This document shows, piece after piece, positions 10,726-19,375 of a DNA stretch of 64,000 bases. Below the pieces are notes generated by a model, which saw nothing but the letters and a program-made list of their open reading frames with translations, made no database searches and was not told the DNA's origin. Position 1 is the stretch's first letter; each line of letters begins with the position of its first letter. Location: positions 930,001 to 994,000 of the forward strand of contig NZ_AP025492.1 of NCBI RefSeq assembly GCF_024347515.1, in the 5' to 3' direction. The stretch comes from Vibrio gigantis. Lineage in GTDB: Bacteria; Pseudomonadota; Gammaproteobacteria; Enterobacterales; Vibrionaceae. The position numbers and the translations under genes were made by a program.

Positions 10726-11988
10726 TTAGAAGCGGTAGTTAGCTTGTACACCAACTAGCCATATGCTGCCTGTTACTTCACCTTCGAAGCTGCCACCAAA
10801 CATATCAGCGCCACCAAAGCCTGGATCAGTTTCGTGCATCTTAGCGTCTTTCGCTAGAATGTAAGTGAAACCAGCGTCTAAGGTTAGTTGCTCAGACCAT
10901 TGGTAGCCAGCACCAATACTTAACCAAGTACGGTCTGTTTCTGGAATCGTCGCAGTACGGTGCTCTTCGCTTACTGCTGAAGTATCGTATGCAATACCAG
11001 AACGTAGAGCCAGTTTAGGTGTCATTTGGTAAGTAGTACCGATCGCGAAACGGTAGTTGTCTTCCCAGTTTTCCATCTTTATTGTGTCTGGCTGTTCACC
11101 TGGGAAGTCCGCAACTAATTTTTCGAAGCTACTCCAGTCTGTCCAGTTGATACTAGCGTGAACGGCAACTTTGTCTGTTAATTGATGGAAAGAAGCGATC
11201 TCAGCTGTCGCTGGCAAAGCTAGATCCATAGAACCAGGTTTGTGCGCATTTGGGTTTGCCATGTTGAAAGCAAAGCCTTTAGCATGACCTTCAAGAGTTA
11301 AGTCGATTTCAGATTTGTAGGCAAAGCCCAAGCGGTTATTTTCATTGATCTGCCATGCGGTACCAACTTGCCATCCCCATGCAGTATCGTCACCTTCCAT
11401 GTATTTCAGCGTCGTGCCTACTGGTAAAGTCCCTGTAGCTGTTGCGCCGAAGCTACCTTCAGCCATCACGTAACGAACACCACCACCAACAGATACGTTG
11501 TCTAATACTTGGTAAGCCGCGTTTAAGTTGAGTTCCATGCTGATTACGCTTGCTTCATTGCCGTGGTTTGCACCAGCAAAGTCAGTACCTAGGTCGGTTT
11601 CCATGCCGTAGTTGGTGCCTGCAGCAAATCCGATTGCTAACTTTTCTGAATACTTGTGAGATACGTAAAAGTTAGGAATCACAGCACTGTGGGCGAAGTC
11701 TTTGCTGTTTGCAGGGGTATTTGCGCCAGATGTACCTTCGATATCAATGTTCGGGTCAACATAGATAGCGCCAACAGAAACTTGAGTGCCTTCTAGGTAA
11801 GTTAGCATTGCTGGGTTACGCCATTGTGCGTCTGCACCGTCAGCCATTGCTGCTTCACCAGCGTATGCGCGGCCAAGACCGGTTGCTGAGTATTCTGCTA
11901 GTTGAAAACCTGCCGCGTGAGTCACGGTAGAAGTCGAAAGTAGTCCAACTGCCACTGCAGCAGATAGAAGAGTCTTATTCATTTTCAT
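10726..11988 (-). CDS. fadL: FadL-family outer membrane long-chain fatty acid transporter (copy 1)
   Basis: A 420-residue beta-barrel protein. The signal peptide ends THA-AG near residue 25, then GFQLAEYSATGLGRAYAGEAA is the N-terminal hatch typical of FadL. NPA motifs (QWRNPAMLTYL) follow, and the C-terminus ends in YRF with the terminal Phe of outer membrane barrels. FadL moves long-chain fatty acids laterally from the barrel into the outer membrane. It lies on the minus strand next to a paralogue, and near fadIJ, which degrade the imported chains. A weak FadR-like site lies about 225 bases upstream. Confidence 0.92.
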   Translation of the reverse strand: MKMNKTLLSAAVAVGLLSTSTVTHAAGFQLAEYSATGLGRAYAGEAAMADGADAQWRNPAMLTYLEGTQVSVGAIYVDPNIDIEGTSGANTPANSKDFAHSAVIPNFYVSHKYSEKLAIGFAAGTNYGMETDLGTDFAGANHGNEASVISMELNLNAAYQVLDNVSVGGGVRYVMAEGSFGATATGTLPVGTTLKYMEGDDTAWGWQVGTAWQINENNRLGFAYKSEIDLTLEGHAKGFAFNMANPNAHKPGSMDLALPATAEIASFHQLTDKVAVHASINWTDWSSFEKLVADFPGEQPDTIKMENWEDNYRFAIGTTYQMTPKLALRSGIAYDTSAVSEEHRTATIPETDRTWLSIGAGYQWSEQLTLDAGFTYILAKDAKMHETDPGFGGADMFGGSFEGEVTGSIWLVGVQANYRF

Positions 11989-12230
11989 TATTATGTTCGC
12001 TGAATCATAAGTATTAAGTGTCGTGATTCTACTTTTAGAGTTATTACTTTAAAAACGAAATTCGAATAAAACAGTGTTTTAGGGATTTAATTATTAAATG
12101 TGACTAATTATTAGGTAAATAGTCTGAATGTTTCGGCTGTGTTGCGAAGTTTGAGCGTACACCTGTAGTCAAATGTTGGGTTTGTGGGCTACACATGTAA
12201 GCTTAAATTTAGGCTGGTCAGTAGTTTAGG

Positions 12231-12263
12231 TAATAAAAAAGGGTCGCGTAATGCGACCCTTTG
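12231..12263 (-). terminator. Terminator of the upstream fadL copy, minus strand
   Basis: Stem AAAGGGTCGC/GCGACCCTTT (12238-12247 with 12253-12262), loop GTAAT, with an A-rich left flank that reads as a T tract on the minus strand. It separates the two fadL genes, so each is probably transcribed from its own promoter. Confidence 0.88.
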
Positions 12264-12284
12264 GAGTTTATAATTTCGATTATA

Positions 12285-13511
12285 TTAGAAGCTGCGGCTG
12301 TACTGCAGACCCATTAGGATTGCATCAGCATGTGTTGTCGCTGTCAGGCTGCTAACACCAGCATTTTCTGAAACACTTACATCATCACCTAGCAAGTAAG
12401 TGAAACCAAAGTCTACGTTTGACGCTGTATCAATGTGGTAAGTGAAACCAGCTGAGAACCATTGGCGGTCAGAGTCAGGAACTGAAACTGAAGTTAATTG
12501 GTCTTGAGCACTTGTGTCATACATGTAACCAGTACGAAGAGTCCAAGTGTCGTTTAGGTAGTAAGTTCCACCAATTGCGTAGTGCCAGCCATCTTGCCAT
12601 TCGTATGGTTTGTCATATGACGCTCCAATACCTACGAAATTATCTTGTAGATTTCTAAATTCAACTTGGTCAAACGCACTCCATCCAATCCACTGTACAG
12701 AGTAGTGCACTGCAAATTTAGTGTCTTCGATTCTGTGGTAACCTGAAAATTCAGCCATGTCTGGTAAAGGCAGTGTGATCTCTTGTCCTTTATCATCTTC
12801 AGCGGTCATCTCTGGGCTGTAACGGTAAGAAAAACCAAAACGGTTGTTTTTGTCTAACTCATAAACAGTACCTAGATTAAACCCGACTGCCCAACCATCA
12901 GCTTTATCAACGTTAACCAAATCACCGAAAGTTGCGTGTTGACGCTTCATTGTTCCTTGACCGTAAATCAGGTCAAGTCCAGCACCAAAGCTCCATTGGT
13001 CATTTAAGCGGTAAGAACCTGCAAGGCCAAAGTTGATGCTCATAATATCTGTTAGACCACCATATTCTTTAGCAACGTAGTCGTCAGAGAATTCAGTTTT
13101 TGTCCCGAAGTTGGAGTATGCATTTACACCCCAAGCAAACTTGTCGTTTACAGGCACAATCAAATGAATGTTTGGTGCTACAGAAGTACCGCCAACATCA
13201 TCAGTATCAGGGACTGCGGTTGCAGAGCCACCCAAAGGAGTGTATTCAGCATCTTTCACTTCAATCATAGAAGTAATTGTTTCAAAACCAAGAGAAAGCT
13301 CAGTTTTGTCAAACAGTGCCATTGCTGCAGGGTTACGTGCCATTACTGACGCGTTATCTGCGATTACTGCATCACCAGCGAATGCACGGCCAATGCCGGT
13401 TGCTGATTGTGCATTAAGTTGGAAACCTGCTGCCATCGCTTGCGAAGACGCCAGTGTAATTGTTACTGCTAAAAGAGACTTTTTAAACAGACGCGTGTTG
13501 TTGGTAGTCAT
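12285..13511 (-). CDS. FadL-family outer membrane long-chain fatty acid transporter (copy 2)
   Basis: A 408-residue paralogue of the downstream fadL: signal peptide ending AMA-AG near residue 28, hatch GFQLNAQSATGIGRAFAGDAV, ARNPAAMALF, and C-terminal RSF. The two copies share the hatch and barrel repeats but differ in the loops (this one has an acidic DDVGGTSVAPN loop near 105), so substrate preference may differ. The 296 bases upstream hold a perfect 16-bp palindrome 43 bases before the start and a partial FadR-like half site. Confidence 0.9.
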   Translation of the reverse strand: MTTNNTRLFKKSLLAVTITLASSQAMAAGFQLNAQSATGIGRAFAGDAVIADNASVMARNPAAMALFDKTELSLGFETITSMIEVKDAEYTPLGGSATAVPDTDDVGGTSVAPNIHLIVPVNDKFAWGVNAYSNFGTKTEFSDDYVAKEYGGLTDIMSINFGLAGSYRLNDQWSFGAGLDLIYGQGTMKRQHATFGDLVNVDKADGWAVGFNLGTVYELDKNNRFGFSYRYSPEMTAEDDKGQEITLPLPDMAEFSGYHRIEDTKFAVHYSVQWIGWSAFDQVEFRNLQDNFVGIGASYDKPYEWQDGWHYAIGGTYYLNDTWTLRTGYMYDTSAQDQLTSVSVPDSDRQWFSAGFTYHIDTASNVDFGFTYLLGDDVSVSENAGVSSLTATTHADAILMGLQYSRSF

Positions 13512-13553
13512 TCATTTATTCCTTTATATATCCGCCTCTACAGGGCGATTAAT

Positions 13554-13569
13554 TTGAGCAATTGCTCAA
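13554..13569. promoter_or_regulatory. 16-bp perfect palindrome upstream of fadL copy 2
   Basis: TTGAGCAATTGCTCAA is perfectly self-complementary and lies 43-58 bases before the start codon. There is no T tract beside it, so an operator for a dimeric regulator (MarR- or TetR-like shape) is more likely than a terminator. The regulator is unknown. Confidence 0.5.
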
Positions 13570-13740
13570 TGGTGGCTGATCCTATTCGCAAGTATACGAT
13601 ATACAAATCCGACCATTGATAAATTTGAGTGGAAAATTATGGAAATGACGCCTATCTGGCACGAAAATGGTGCGAAATGCTTCTTTTTAGAGTTTTAACT
13701 CTAGAGGTATTGAGCTTGTGAATGGTTTTGGTGTTTATTT

Positions 13741-13783
13741 ATAAATAAAGCCCAGCAATATCAAGAGTATAATCGCTGGGCCT
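13741..13783 (-). terminator. Probable terminator of the sigma/DUF3379 operon
   Basis: GCCCAGC (13750-13756) pairs with GCTGGGC (13775-13781) around an 18-base loop, with A-rich sequence on the left that reads as T on the minus strand. It lies 26 bases after the DUF3379 gene. The large loop makes it weaker than the others in the window. Confidence 0.6.
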
Positions 13784-13808
13784 TTTATGACGGGGCTTTG
13801 AGAGTGAA

Positions 13809-14537
13809 TTAGCTCATTGGTTTGATCATTTTTGTCAGTTTTTCGGCGATTTTGGAAACATCCTCACCATTTTCACCAACTAGGATTAAGCTGCTGCCAT
13901 CTACAGGGGTCACCGAACCGGACATGCCTTCTTCATCAAAGTCGATCGACTTGTCTGTCGGAATCCCAGTTAAAAACAGCGTGACTTTACCTTTTTTGCC
14001 TTGGAATACCATATGTACCGCGTTGGATTTACCAAAGCCACAGTGGTTTAGGTAATAGACGTGGTAAGGGAAGGCATCATCAAACTGAAAAGCAAATGGG
14101 TTCATTTTTGCGTTGATCTGCTGCGATGTGACCTGTTCATCGATGGTACTAACAAAGCTCTTTTCATTAACCACATGCTTCATCGCCGTATCAACCAAGC
14201 TGGCTTGTGCTGGTGACACGAATGCATTTCCCCAGTTTACTTGGCCAACTAATAAACCTGCCATAAAGGCAACAGAAGCGGCCATTGCCATCGCTCGCCT
14301 TGCAAAAGTAGGTCTTACTACTTTGCTTTCTTCGCTTGAGGTCTGATTAAACAGAATGCGATCAGCAAGATCGTCCGGCACATCCACATTCATTGCTGAA
14401 TGGATTTGTTTATCAAGCGCTAGTACATCGTCTAGAAAGTTACTATTGGCTTCGCTATTCGCGGTCGCATCAACAATATCTTGTGTACGTTGTTTAGGTT
14501 CCGACAATACACGACGACGAAATTCCAAATCATCCAT
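13809..14537 (-). CDS. DUF3379 membrane protein, probable anti-sigma partner of the ECF factor
   Basis: A 242-residue protein: a cytoplasmic N-terminal half (about 1-80; MDDLEFRRRVLSEPKQRTQDI is typical of DUF3379), one membrane segment (about 85-104, AMAASVAFMAGLLVGQVNW), and an exported C-terminal domain (about 105-242). The layout, with a cytoplasmic helical part, one span and a periplasmic sensor, together with an 8-base overlap with the sigma gene, is that of an anti-sigma factor. I know of no direct functional demonstration for this family. The periplasmic part contains a single Cys in NHCGFGK, so a redox switch through a disulfide within the monomer is unlikely. Confidence 0.75.
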   Translation of the reverse strand: MDDLEFRRRVLSEPKQRTQDIVDATANSEANSNFLDDVLALDKQIHSAMNVDVPDDLADRILFNQTSSEESKVVRPTFARRAMAMAASVAFMAGLLVGQVNWGNAFVSPAQASLVDTAMKHVVNEKSFVSTIDEQVTSQQINAKMNPFAFQFDDAFPYHVYYLNHCGFGKSNAVHMVFQGKKGKVTLFLTGIPTDKSIDFDEEGMSGSVTPVDGSSLILVGENGEDVSKIAEKLTKMIKPMS

Positions 14538-15093
14538 TATGTTGCCCCCTCTCTGCCTCTTCTGTATCCAATAGCTCTTTCAACTGATTTCGAGCTCTGA
14601 ATAAACGTGTCATCACCGTGTTTTTGTTGAGATCGAGAATATCGGCAATCTCATCGCCACTAAAACCACCAATCACTTGCAAGAAGAGAGGTTCACGGTA
14701 ATCAATTTCAAGTTTCATGATCTGGGCTTGCAACCACTGATGTTGATGGTGTGGGTCATCACTGACACTAGCATCGTTACCGTGATCATCGATATCAACC
14801 AGATCAAACTGTTTGCGTTCAAAACGTCGAGCATTCTCGCGGCGCAAGATAGTAATCAGCCAAGATTTCGCGGCTTTTTCATCTTGAAGGCTATCGAGTG
14901 ACTTCCATGCACGAAGACAAGTTTCTTGAACTAAGTCTTCGGCAATGCTCTTGTCTTTGCATAACCAATAGGCGTAGCGAAAGAGGTCACGATGATAGGC
15001 ACGCACGAGTGCTTCGTATTTTCTTTGTTTGTCCATATCAGAGTTGACCGGACGCTTGGCTGTTTTCTTTCCAAACATTTTTATTATTGACAC
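14530..15093 (-). CDS. ECF-type (sigma-70 family) RNA polymerase sigma factor
   Basis: A 187-residue protein with sigma region 2 (about 30-98; LFRYAYWLCKDKSIAEDLVQ and SWLITILRRENARRFER) and region 4 (about 125-175; GFSGDEIADILDLNKNTVMTRLFRARNQL), and no region 3, the ECF architecture. The start is GTG at 15093, chosen because GGAGG lies five bases before it on the minus strand; an ATG 19 codons later is possible. It is co-transcribed with the DUF3379 gene. Its 5' leader has a 7-bp hairpin. Its target genes are unknown; the fadL pair and fadIJ on either side make an envelope or lipid role plausible. Confidence 0.88.
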   Translation of the reverse strand: MSIIKMFGKKTAKRPVNSDMDKQRKYEALVRAYHRDLFRYAYWLCKDKSIAEDLVQETCLRAWKSLDSLQDEKAAKSWLITILRRENARRFERKQFDLVDIDDHGNDASVSDDPHHQHQWLQAQIMKLEIDYREPLFLQVIGGFSGDEIADILDLNKNTVMTRLFRARNQLKELLDTEEAERGQHNG

Positions 15094-15115
15094 ACGAGCC
15101 TCCGTTATTGCTCTG

Positions 15116-15136
15116 CGTATAGCTGTCCTCTATACG
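15116..15136 (-). promoter_or_regulatory. Stem-loop in the leader of the ECF sigma gene
   Basis: CGTATAG (15116-15122) and CTATACG (15130-15136) are perfect inverted repeats. On the minus-strand transcript the 7-base loop reads AGGACAG and sits about 15 bases before the GGAGG ribosome site. An AGGA in a hairpin loop is the form bound by CsrA, but the same DNA could equally be an operator. Confidence 0.4.
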
Positions 15137-15241
15137 TTGTGCTTTGTTTTTATAGGGCTAACGATTGGTTGGAAACCGTAAAATCACATTAAAATTGATC
15201 TACTTCAAAATCTAAGGCCTCGAACAAGCTATAGTACACCT

Positions 15242-15405
15242 TGTCGTCTAGTTAGTCATTCGTGGCTAGCATGTTGAGCAAGACGACACTTCCTTTTGAA
15301 GGCTGACTTTACTTTCTCCTAATCAGGAAACTGATTATTTCAATTGGCGTTAAGTTAATTGCTTTATACACATTCCGACCACACAGCTTTGTGTGGTTTT
15401 TTTTT
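15242..15405 (+). ncRNA. Candidate small RNA or fadI leader with three hairpins
   Basis: No reading frame of note is present, yet the segment has three clear stems. TGTCGTCT/AGACGACA (15242-15249 with 15281-15288) is first. TAATCAG/CTGATTA (15320-15326 with 15331-15337) is capped by a GAAA tetraloop. ACCACACA/TGTGTGGT (15378-15385 with 15390-15397) is followed by nine T. A TATAGT -10-like box is at 15230-15235 with no good -35. The single-stranded pyrimidine stretch TTTCTCCT (15313-15320) is complementary to the fadI ribosome site AGGAGAAA (15634-15641). It could act in trans as an sRNA or in cis as an attenuated leader. I do not recognise a named family. Confidence 0.5.
15378..15405 (+). terminator. 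Strong intrinsic terminator upstream of fadI
   Basis: An 8-bp perfect stem ACCACACA/TGTGTGGT with a GCTT loop is followed by a nine-base T run. No protein gene precedes it on this strand, so it must end a non-coding transcript. Confidence 0.9.
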
Positions 15406-15609
15406 GCCTTCAGAAAATACCCCGATACAAAACCATTGACTCTTTACCTACGCATAACAGTTGCTTCTAGCAATAGTTTAGTCTTTTAGGACAACCTTTC
15501 CCCCCAAAAGGTTCGCCTGAATGTGCAGTTATATTTTCAAACAGTGAGATACTCGTATCACGTTTATTTAAACGCTCGTTTGATTTAATTAACAACTTCT
15601 TTACAATGC

Positions 15610-15626
15610 TTCAGGTCAGACCTCTT
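15610..15626. promoter_or_regulatory. Putative FadR operator before fadI
   Basis: TTCAGGTCAGACCTCTT contains the FadR core pattern C-GGTC-N-GACC and lies 18 bases before the fadI start, overlapping the early leader, where binding would repress. FadR is the acyl-CoA-responsive repressor of fad genes in gammaproteobacteria. The assignment rests on pattern matching alone. Confidence 0.55.
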
Positions 15627-15643
15627 AACTTTAAGGAGAAACC

Positions 15644-16951
15644 ATGGGCAAACAGGAAGTCAAAACGCGTTCTGGAGAACGTGTTGCCGTTGTCGCTGGA
15701 TTACGAACCCCATTCGCTCGTCAGAGCACTGAATTTAGCCAAGTGCCTGCGGTTGACCTAGGCAAAATGGTTGTGAGCGAAATGCTTGCAAGAACAGATG
15801 TCGATCCTGCACTTATCGAACAAGTCGTGTTCGGCCAAGTAGTGCAAATGCCAGAAGCGCCAAACATTGCGCGTGAAATCGTGCTGGGCACAGGCATGGA
15901 CATCAATACTGATGCCTACAGTGTTACACGAGCATGTGCAACCAGCTTCCAAGCTGTAGTCAACGTGACCGAAAGCATTATGGCCGGTACGATTGATATT
16001 GGTATTGCTGGCGGCGCGGACTCTTCTTCTGTATTGCCTATCGGCGTTTCGAAAAAGCTAGCGGCAAATTTATTAGCGCTGAGTAAAACGAAAACTATGG
16101 GGCAAAAGCTGAAGATTCTTAAAACGCTTTCAGTAAAAGATCTGATGCCAGTACCGCCTGCTGTTGCTGAATACTCGACCGGTTTATCCATGGGACAAAC
16201 TGCTGAGCAGATGGCGAAGACACACGGGATTACTCGCGAAGCTCAAGATGCACTTGCCCACCGTTCTCATTCTTTGGCTTCTCAAGCATGGAAAGAAGGC
16301 AAGATCAAAGACGAAGTAATGACGGCATTCCCGGCGCCGTACAAAAAGTACCTAGCGGAAGACAACAACATTCGCCACGACTCAACAGTTGAAGGTTACG
16401 CTAAGTTGCGCCCTGCATTTGATAGAAAGTACGGCAGTGTAACGGCAGCTAATGCTACGCCGCTTACTGATGGCGGTGCTGCGGTTATGTTGATGCGCGA
16501 AGGTAAAGCGAAAGAGCTAGGCTTAGAAGTGCTGGGTTATATTCGTGGTTATGCGTTCTCAGCGATTGGTGTTGAAACAGATATGTTGATGGGCCCGACG
16601 TACGCGACCTCTCAAGTATTGAAAAACACCGGTTTGGAGTTATCAGACCTTACGCTTATCGAAATGCATGAAGCCTTCGCAGCCCAAGTACTAGCGAATG
16701 TGAAAATGTTTGCGAGCGATGAGTTTGCACAGAAGAATCTTGGCCGCGACAAAGCGATCGGTGAGATTGATATGGAGAAATTCAACGTGCTTGGTAGCTC
16801 AATTGCTTACGGACATCCGTTTGCAGCGACTGGCGCGCGCATGATGACTCAAACATTACGTGAACTGAAACGTCGCGGTGGCGGCTTGGCACTAAACACA
16901 GCGTGTGCAGCTGGTGGTTTAGGTGCAGCAATGATCTTGGAGGTAGAATAA
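15644..16951 (+). CDS. fadI: FadI, 3-ketoacyl-CoA thiolase
   Basis: A 435-residue thiolase, beta subunit of the FadIJ trifunctional complex. The nucleophile is Cys98 in [19 protein letters not shown] near 344 carries the conserved His; the C-terminal [11 protein letters not shown] and [13 protein letters not shown] motifs contain the second catalytic His and Cys. It cleaves 3-ketoacyl-CoA with CoA to release acetyl-CoA, the last step of beta-oxidation. AAGGAG lies eight bases before ATG 15644. It overlaps fadJ by one base (TAATG). Length and motifs fit FadI rather than the shorter FadA. Confidence 0.95.
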   Translation: MGKQEVKTRSGERVAVVAGLRTPFARQSTEFSQVPAVDLGKMVVSEMLARTDVDPALIEQVVFGQVVQMPEAPNIAREIVLGTGMDINTDAYSVTRACATSFQAVVNVTESIMAGTIDIGIAGGADSSSVLPIGVSKKLAANLLALSKTKTMGQKLKILKTLSVKDLMPVPPAVAEYSTGLSMGQTAEQMAKTHGITREAQDALAHRSHSLASQAWKEGKIKDEVMTAFPAPYKKYLAEDNNIRHDSTVEGYAKLRPAFDRKYGSVTAANATPLTDGGAAVMLMREGKAKELGLEVLGYIRGYAFSAIGVETDMLMGPTYATSQVLKNTGLELSDLTLIEMHEAFAAQVLANVKMFASDEFAQKNLGRDKAIGEIDMEKFNVLGSSIAYGHPFAATGARMMTQTLRELKRRGGGLALNTACAAGGLGAAMILEVE

Positions 16952-19167
16952 TGTCTACGACTCTTGATGCAACAACAGAAAAAGAAACAGTCGCTCAACC
17001 AGATTCAACGTCTGCGACTGAATCAACCAAAAAGAAAGCGACCGCATTCTCTCTTAATATCGATGACCAAGACATTGCTTGGCTAGCGATTGATGTTCCG
17101 GGCGAGAAAATGAACACGCTACAAGCGGCTTTTGCTGAAGAAATGAAAGCCATCTTCGAGCAACTCAAAGAAAAACAGAGTCGAGTTAAGGGCTTAATCG
17201 TTCACTCACTTAAGCCAGATAACTTTATCGCTGGTGCTGATGTGCGAATGCTGGATGCGTGTAAAACCGCTGATGAAGCGCAGTCTCTTGCTCGCCAAGG
17301 TCAGGAGATGTTCCAAGAACTGTCTGATCTTCCTTACCCAGTCGTTGCGGCAATTCACGGTCCATGTCTTGGTGGCGGTTTAGAGCTTGCACTGGCGTGT
17401 GATTACCGTGTGTGTACCGATTCAGATAAGACACGTCTAGGTCTACCTGAAGTTCAGCTAGGCTTATTACCAGGTTCTGGTGGTACACAACGCCTGCCTC
17501 GTTTAATTGGTTTGCTACCATCACTCGATCTTATTCTTACCGGTAAGCAACTGCGTGCTAAGAAAGCGAAATCGCTTGGTGTTGTGGATGCTTGTGTGCC
17601 AGATACGATTTTGCTTGAAGTAGCGAAAAGCTACGTTGAAAAGAACACGGGAAGCAAAAAAGGCAAGCGTTTGGCGTCGAAAAGCCAAGCATCGACCAAA
17701 GAGAAGCTGATTTCACGTAACGGCCTTGGTCGTAAAGTGATTTTTGAACAAGCTTCTAAGAAGACAAATCAGAAAACACGTGGCAATTACCCAGCAGCCG
17801 ATGCGATTCTTGATGTAATTCGTTATGGCCTAGAGAACGGCTTTGAAAAAGGCCTTCAGTACGAAGCTAAGCGTTTCTCTGAATTGGTTATGACTTCAGA
17901 ATCTAAAGCCCTTCGTTCGATTTTCTTTGCAACCACGGAAATGAAGAAAGAACACGGTGCAGACGCAGAACCAAAAGCGGTGAAGCGTGTTGGTGTGTTG
18001 GGCGGCGGTCTTATGGGCGCAGGTATTAGCCATGTGAGTGTGGCTAAAGCAAAAGTACCGGTTCGCATCAAAGATGTATCAAATGAAGGTGTGTTGAATG
18101 CACTTAACTACAACTTCAAGTTGTTCGATAAGCAGCGTAAGCGTCGTATTCTGAGCCGAGCTGGTCTTGAAAGTAAGATGCTACAACTGTCAGGCGGTAT
18201 CGACTTTACGAGCTTTAATCATACTGACGTAGTAATCGAAGCGGTGTTTGAAGACTTAGACCTTAAGCAGTCAATGGTTGCAGACATCGAACAAAATGCG
18301 AAGCCAGAGACTATCTTCGCGACGAATACTTCATCACTGCCAATCCATAAGATTGCAGAGAAGGCGCAGCGACCAGAAAATGTTGTCGGTCTTCACTACT
18401 TCAGCCCGGCAGAGAAAATGCCGCTAGTAGAAGTAATCCCTCATGAAACAACGTCAGAAGAGACGATTTCGACGGTTGTTGCATTGGCGAAGAAGCAAGG
18501 TAAAACGCCGATCGTTGTTAAAGACACGGCAGGTTTCTACGTAAACCGCATTCTTGCTCCGTACATGAATGAAGCCGCGCACTTATTACTAGCGAACGAG
18601 CCGATTGAAAAACTCGATAGCACGTTATTGGACTTCGGTTTCCCGGTTGGTCCTATCACCTTATTAGACGAGGTGGGTGTTGATATTGGTGCGAAGATCA
18701 TTCCGATTCTGGTTAATGAACTTGGTGATCGTTTCCAAGGCCCTGACGTGTTCGACATTCTTCTGAATGACAACCGTAAAGGTCGTAAGAGTGGTAAAGG
18801 TTTCTACACCTACAAGGGTAAGAAGAAGGAAGTGGATAAGTCAGTTTACAAGCTGCTTAAGCTGCAACCTGATCCTAAGTTGAGCGACAACGATATCGCA
18901 ATGCGCTGTGTATTGCCTATGTTAAACGAAGCAGTTCGTTGTCTAGATGACGGCATTATCCGCAGCCCTCGTGATGGCGATATTGGTGCGATTTTTGGTA
19001 TCGGTTTCCCTCCATTCCTTGGTGGCCCGTTCCGTTACATGGATCAAATCGGCATTAAATCATTGGTTGAGATGATGAACGATTTCGCTAAGAAGTACGG
19101 TGATCGTTTTGCGCCATGTGATGGCCTACTGACACGTGCTGGTCTGGATGAGTCTTTTTACAAGTAA
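16951..19167 (+). CDS. fadJ: FadJ, fatty acid oxidation multifunctional enzyme
   Basis: A 738-residue protein. The N-terminal enoyl-CoA hydratase/isomerase domain (about 30-220) has [17 protein letters not shown] and [17 protein letters not shown], the two loops with catalytic Glu. The 3-hydroxyacyl-CoA dehydrogenase domains (about 345-738) have the NAD motif [12 protein letters not shown] and [17 protein letters not shown] with the catalytic His. It performs hydration and oxidation before FadI. Residues 1-35 are an unusual Thr/Ser/Lys-rich extension. I start at 16951 because GGAGGT precedes it and because this places it in the standard overlap with fadI. Confidence 0.95.
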   Translation: MSTTLDATTEKETVAQPDSTSATESTKKKATAFSLNIDDQDIAWLAIDVPGEKMNTLQAAFAEEMKAIFEQLKEKQSRVKGLIVHSLKPDNFIAGADVRMLDACKTADEAQSLARQGQEMFQELSDLPYPVVAAIHGPCLGGGLELALACDYRVCTDSDKTRLGLPEVQLGLLPGSGGTQRLPRLIGLLPSLDLILTGKQLRAKKAKSLGVVDACVPDTILLEVAKSYVEKNTGSKKGKRLASKSQASTKEKLISRNGLGRKVIFEQASKKTNQKTRGNYPAADAILDVIRYGLENGFEKGLQYEAKRFSELVMTSESKALRSIFFATTEMKKEHGADAEPKAVKRVGVLGGGLMGAGISHVSVAKAKVPVRIKDVSNEGVLNALNYNFKLFDKQRKRRILSRAGLESKMLQLSGGIDFTSFNHTDVVIEAVFEDLDLKQSMVADIEQNAKPETIFATNTSSLPIHKIAEKAQRPENVVGLHYFSPAEKMPLVEVIPHETTSEETISTVVALAKKQGKTPIVVKDTAGFYVNRILAPYMNEAAHLLLANEPIEKLDSTLLDFGFPVGPITLLDEVGVDIGAKIIPILVNELGDRFQGPDVFDILLNDNRKGRKSGKGFYTYKGKKKEVDKSVYKLLKLQPDPKLSDNDIAMRCVLPMLNEAVRCLDDGIIRSPRDGDIGAIFGIGFPPFLGGPFRYMDQIGIKSLVEMMNDFAKKYGDRFAPCDGLLTRAGLDESFYK

Positions 19168-19185
19168 TTCTCTAGTATGTTGACT

Positions 19186-19227
19186 ATAAAGCCCGCTTCA
19201 AGCAATTGATGCGGGCTTTATTTTTTA
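19186..19227 (+). terminator. Terminator after fadIJ
   Basis: Stem AAAGCCCGC/GCGGGCTTT (19188-19196 with 19211-19219) followed by a T tract, 20 bases after fadJ. Confidence 0.9.
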
Positions 19228-19323
19228 TGGAAACATACGAAAGGAAGGAGATTCCCGATTCTGTCGTCATCTCCTAAAGCGACGAAGGAGCGTAATAGGA
19301 GACCTGCTTTTGTGCTTCACCCA

Positions 19324-19360
19324 ATAAAAAAGGTTGATGCTTTCACATCAACCTTTTGAA
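19324..19360 (-). terminator. Terminator of the M16 protease gene
   Basis: Stem AAAAGGTTGATG/CATCAACCTTTT (19328-19339 with 19346-19357), loop CTTTCA, A-rich on the left, so it ends minus-strand transcription 16 bases after the protease stop. Confidence 0.85.
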
Positions 19361-19375
19361 TTGTTAGCCCGTTAA

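Larger units (their letters stand above)
15094..15643. other. 550-base intergenic region between the ECF sigma gene and fadI
   Basis: It holds the sigma gene leader with a hairpin (15116-15136), a probable terminated non-coding RNA or fadI leader (15242-15405), and a FadR-like operator just before fadI (15610-15626). Between 15406 and 15609 I see no gene; CCTTTCCCCCCAAAAGG at 15486-15502 can form a short C-rich hairpin of unknown meaning. Confidence 0.6.
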
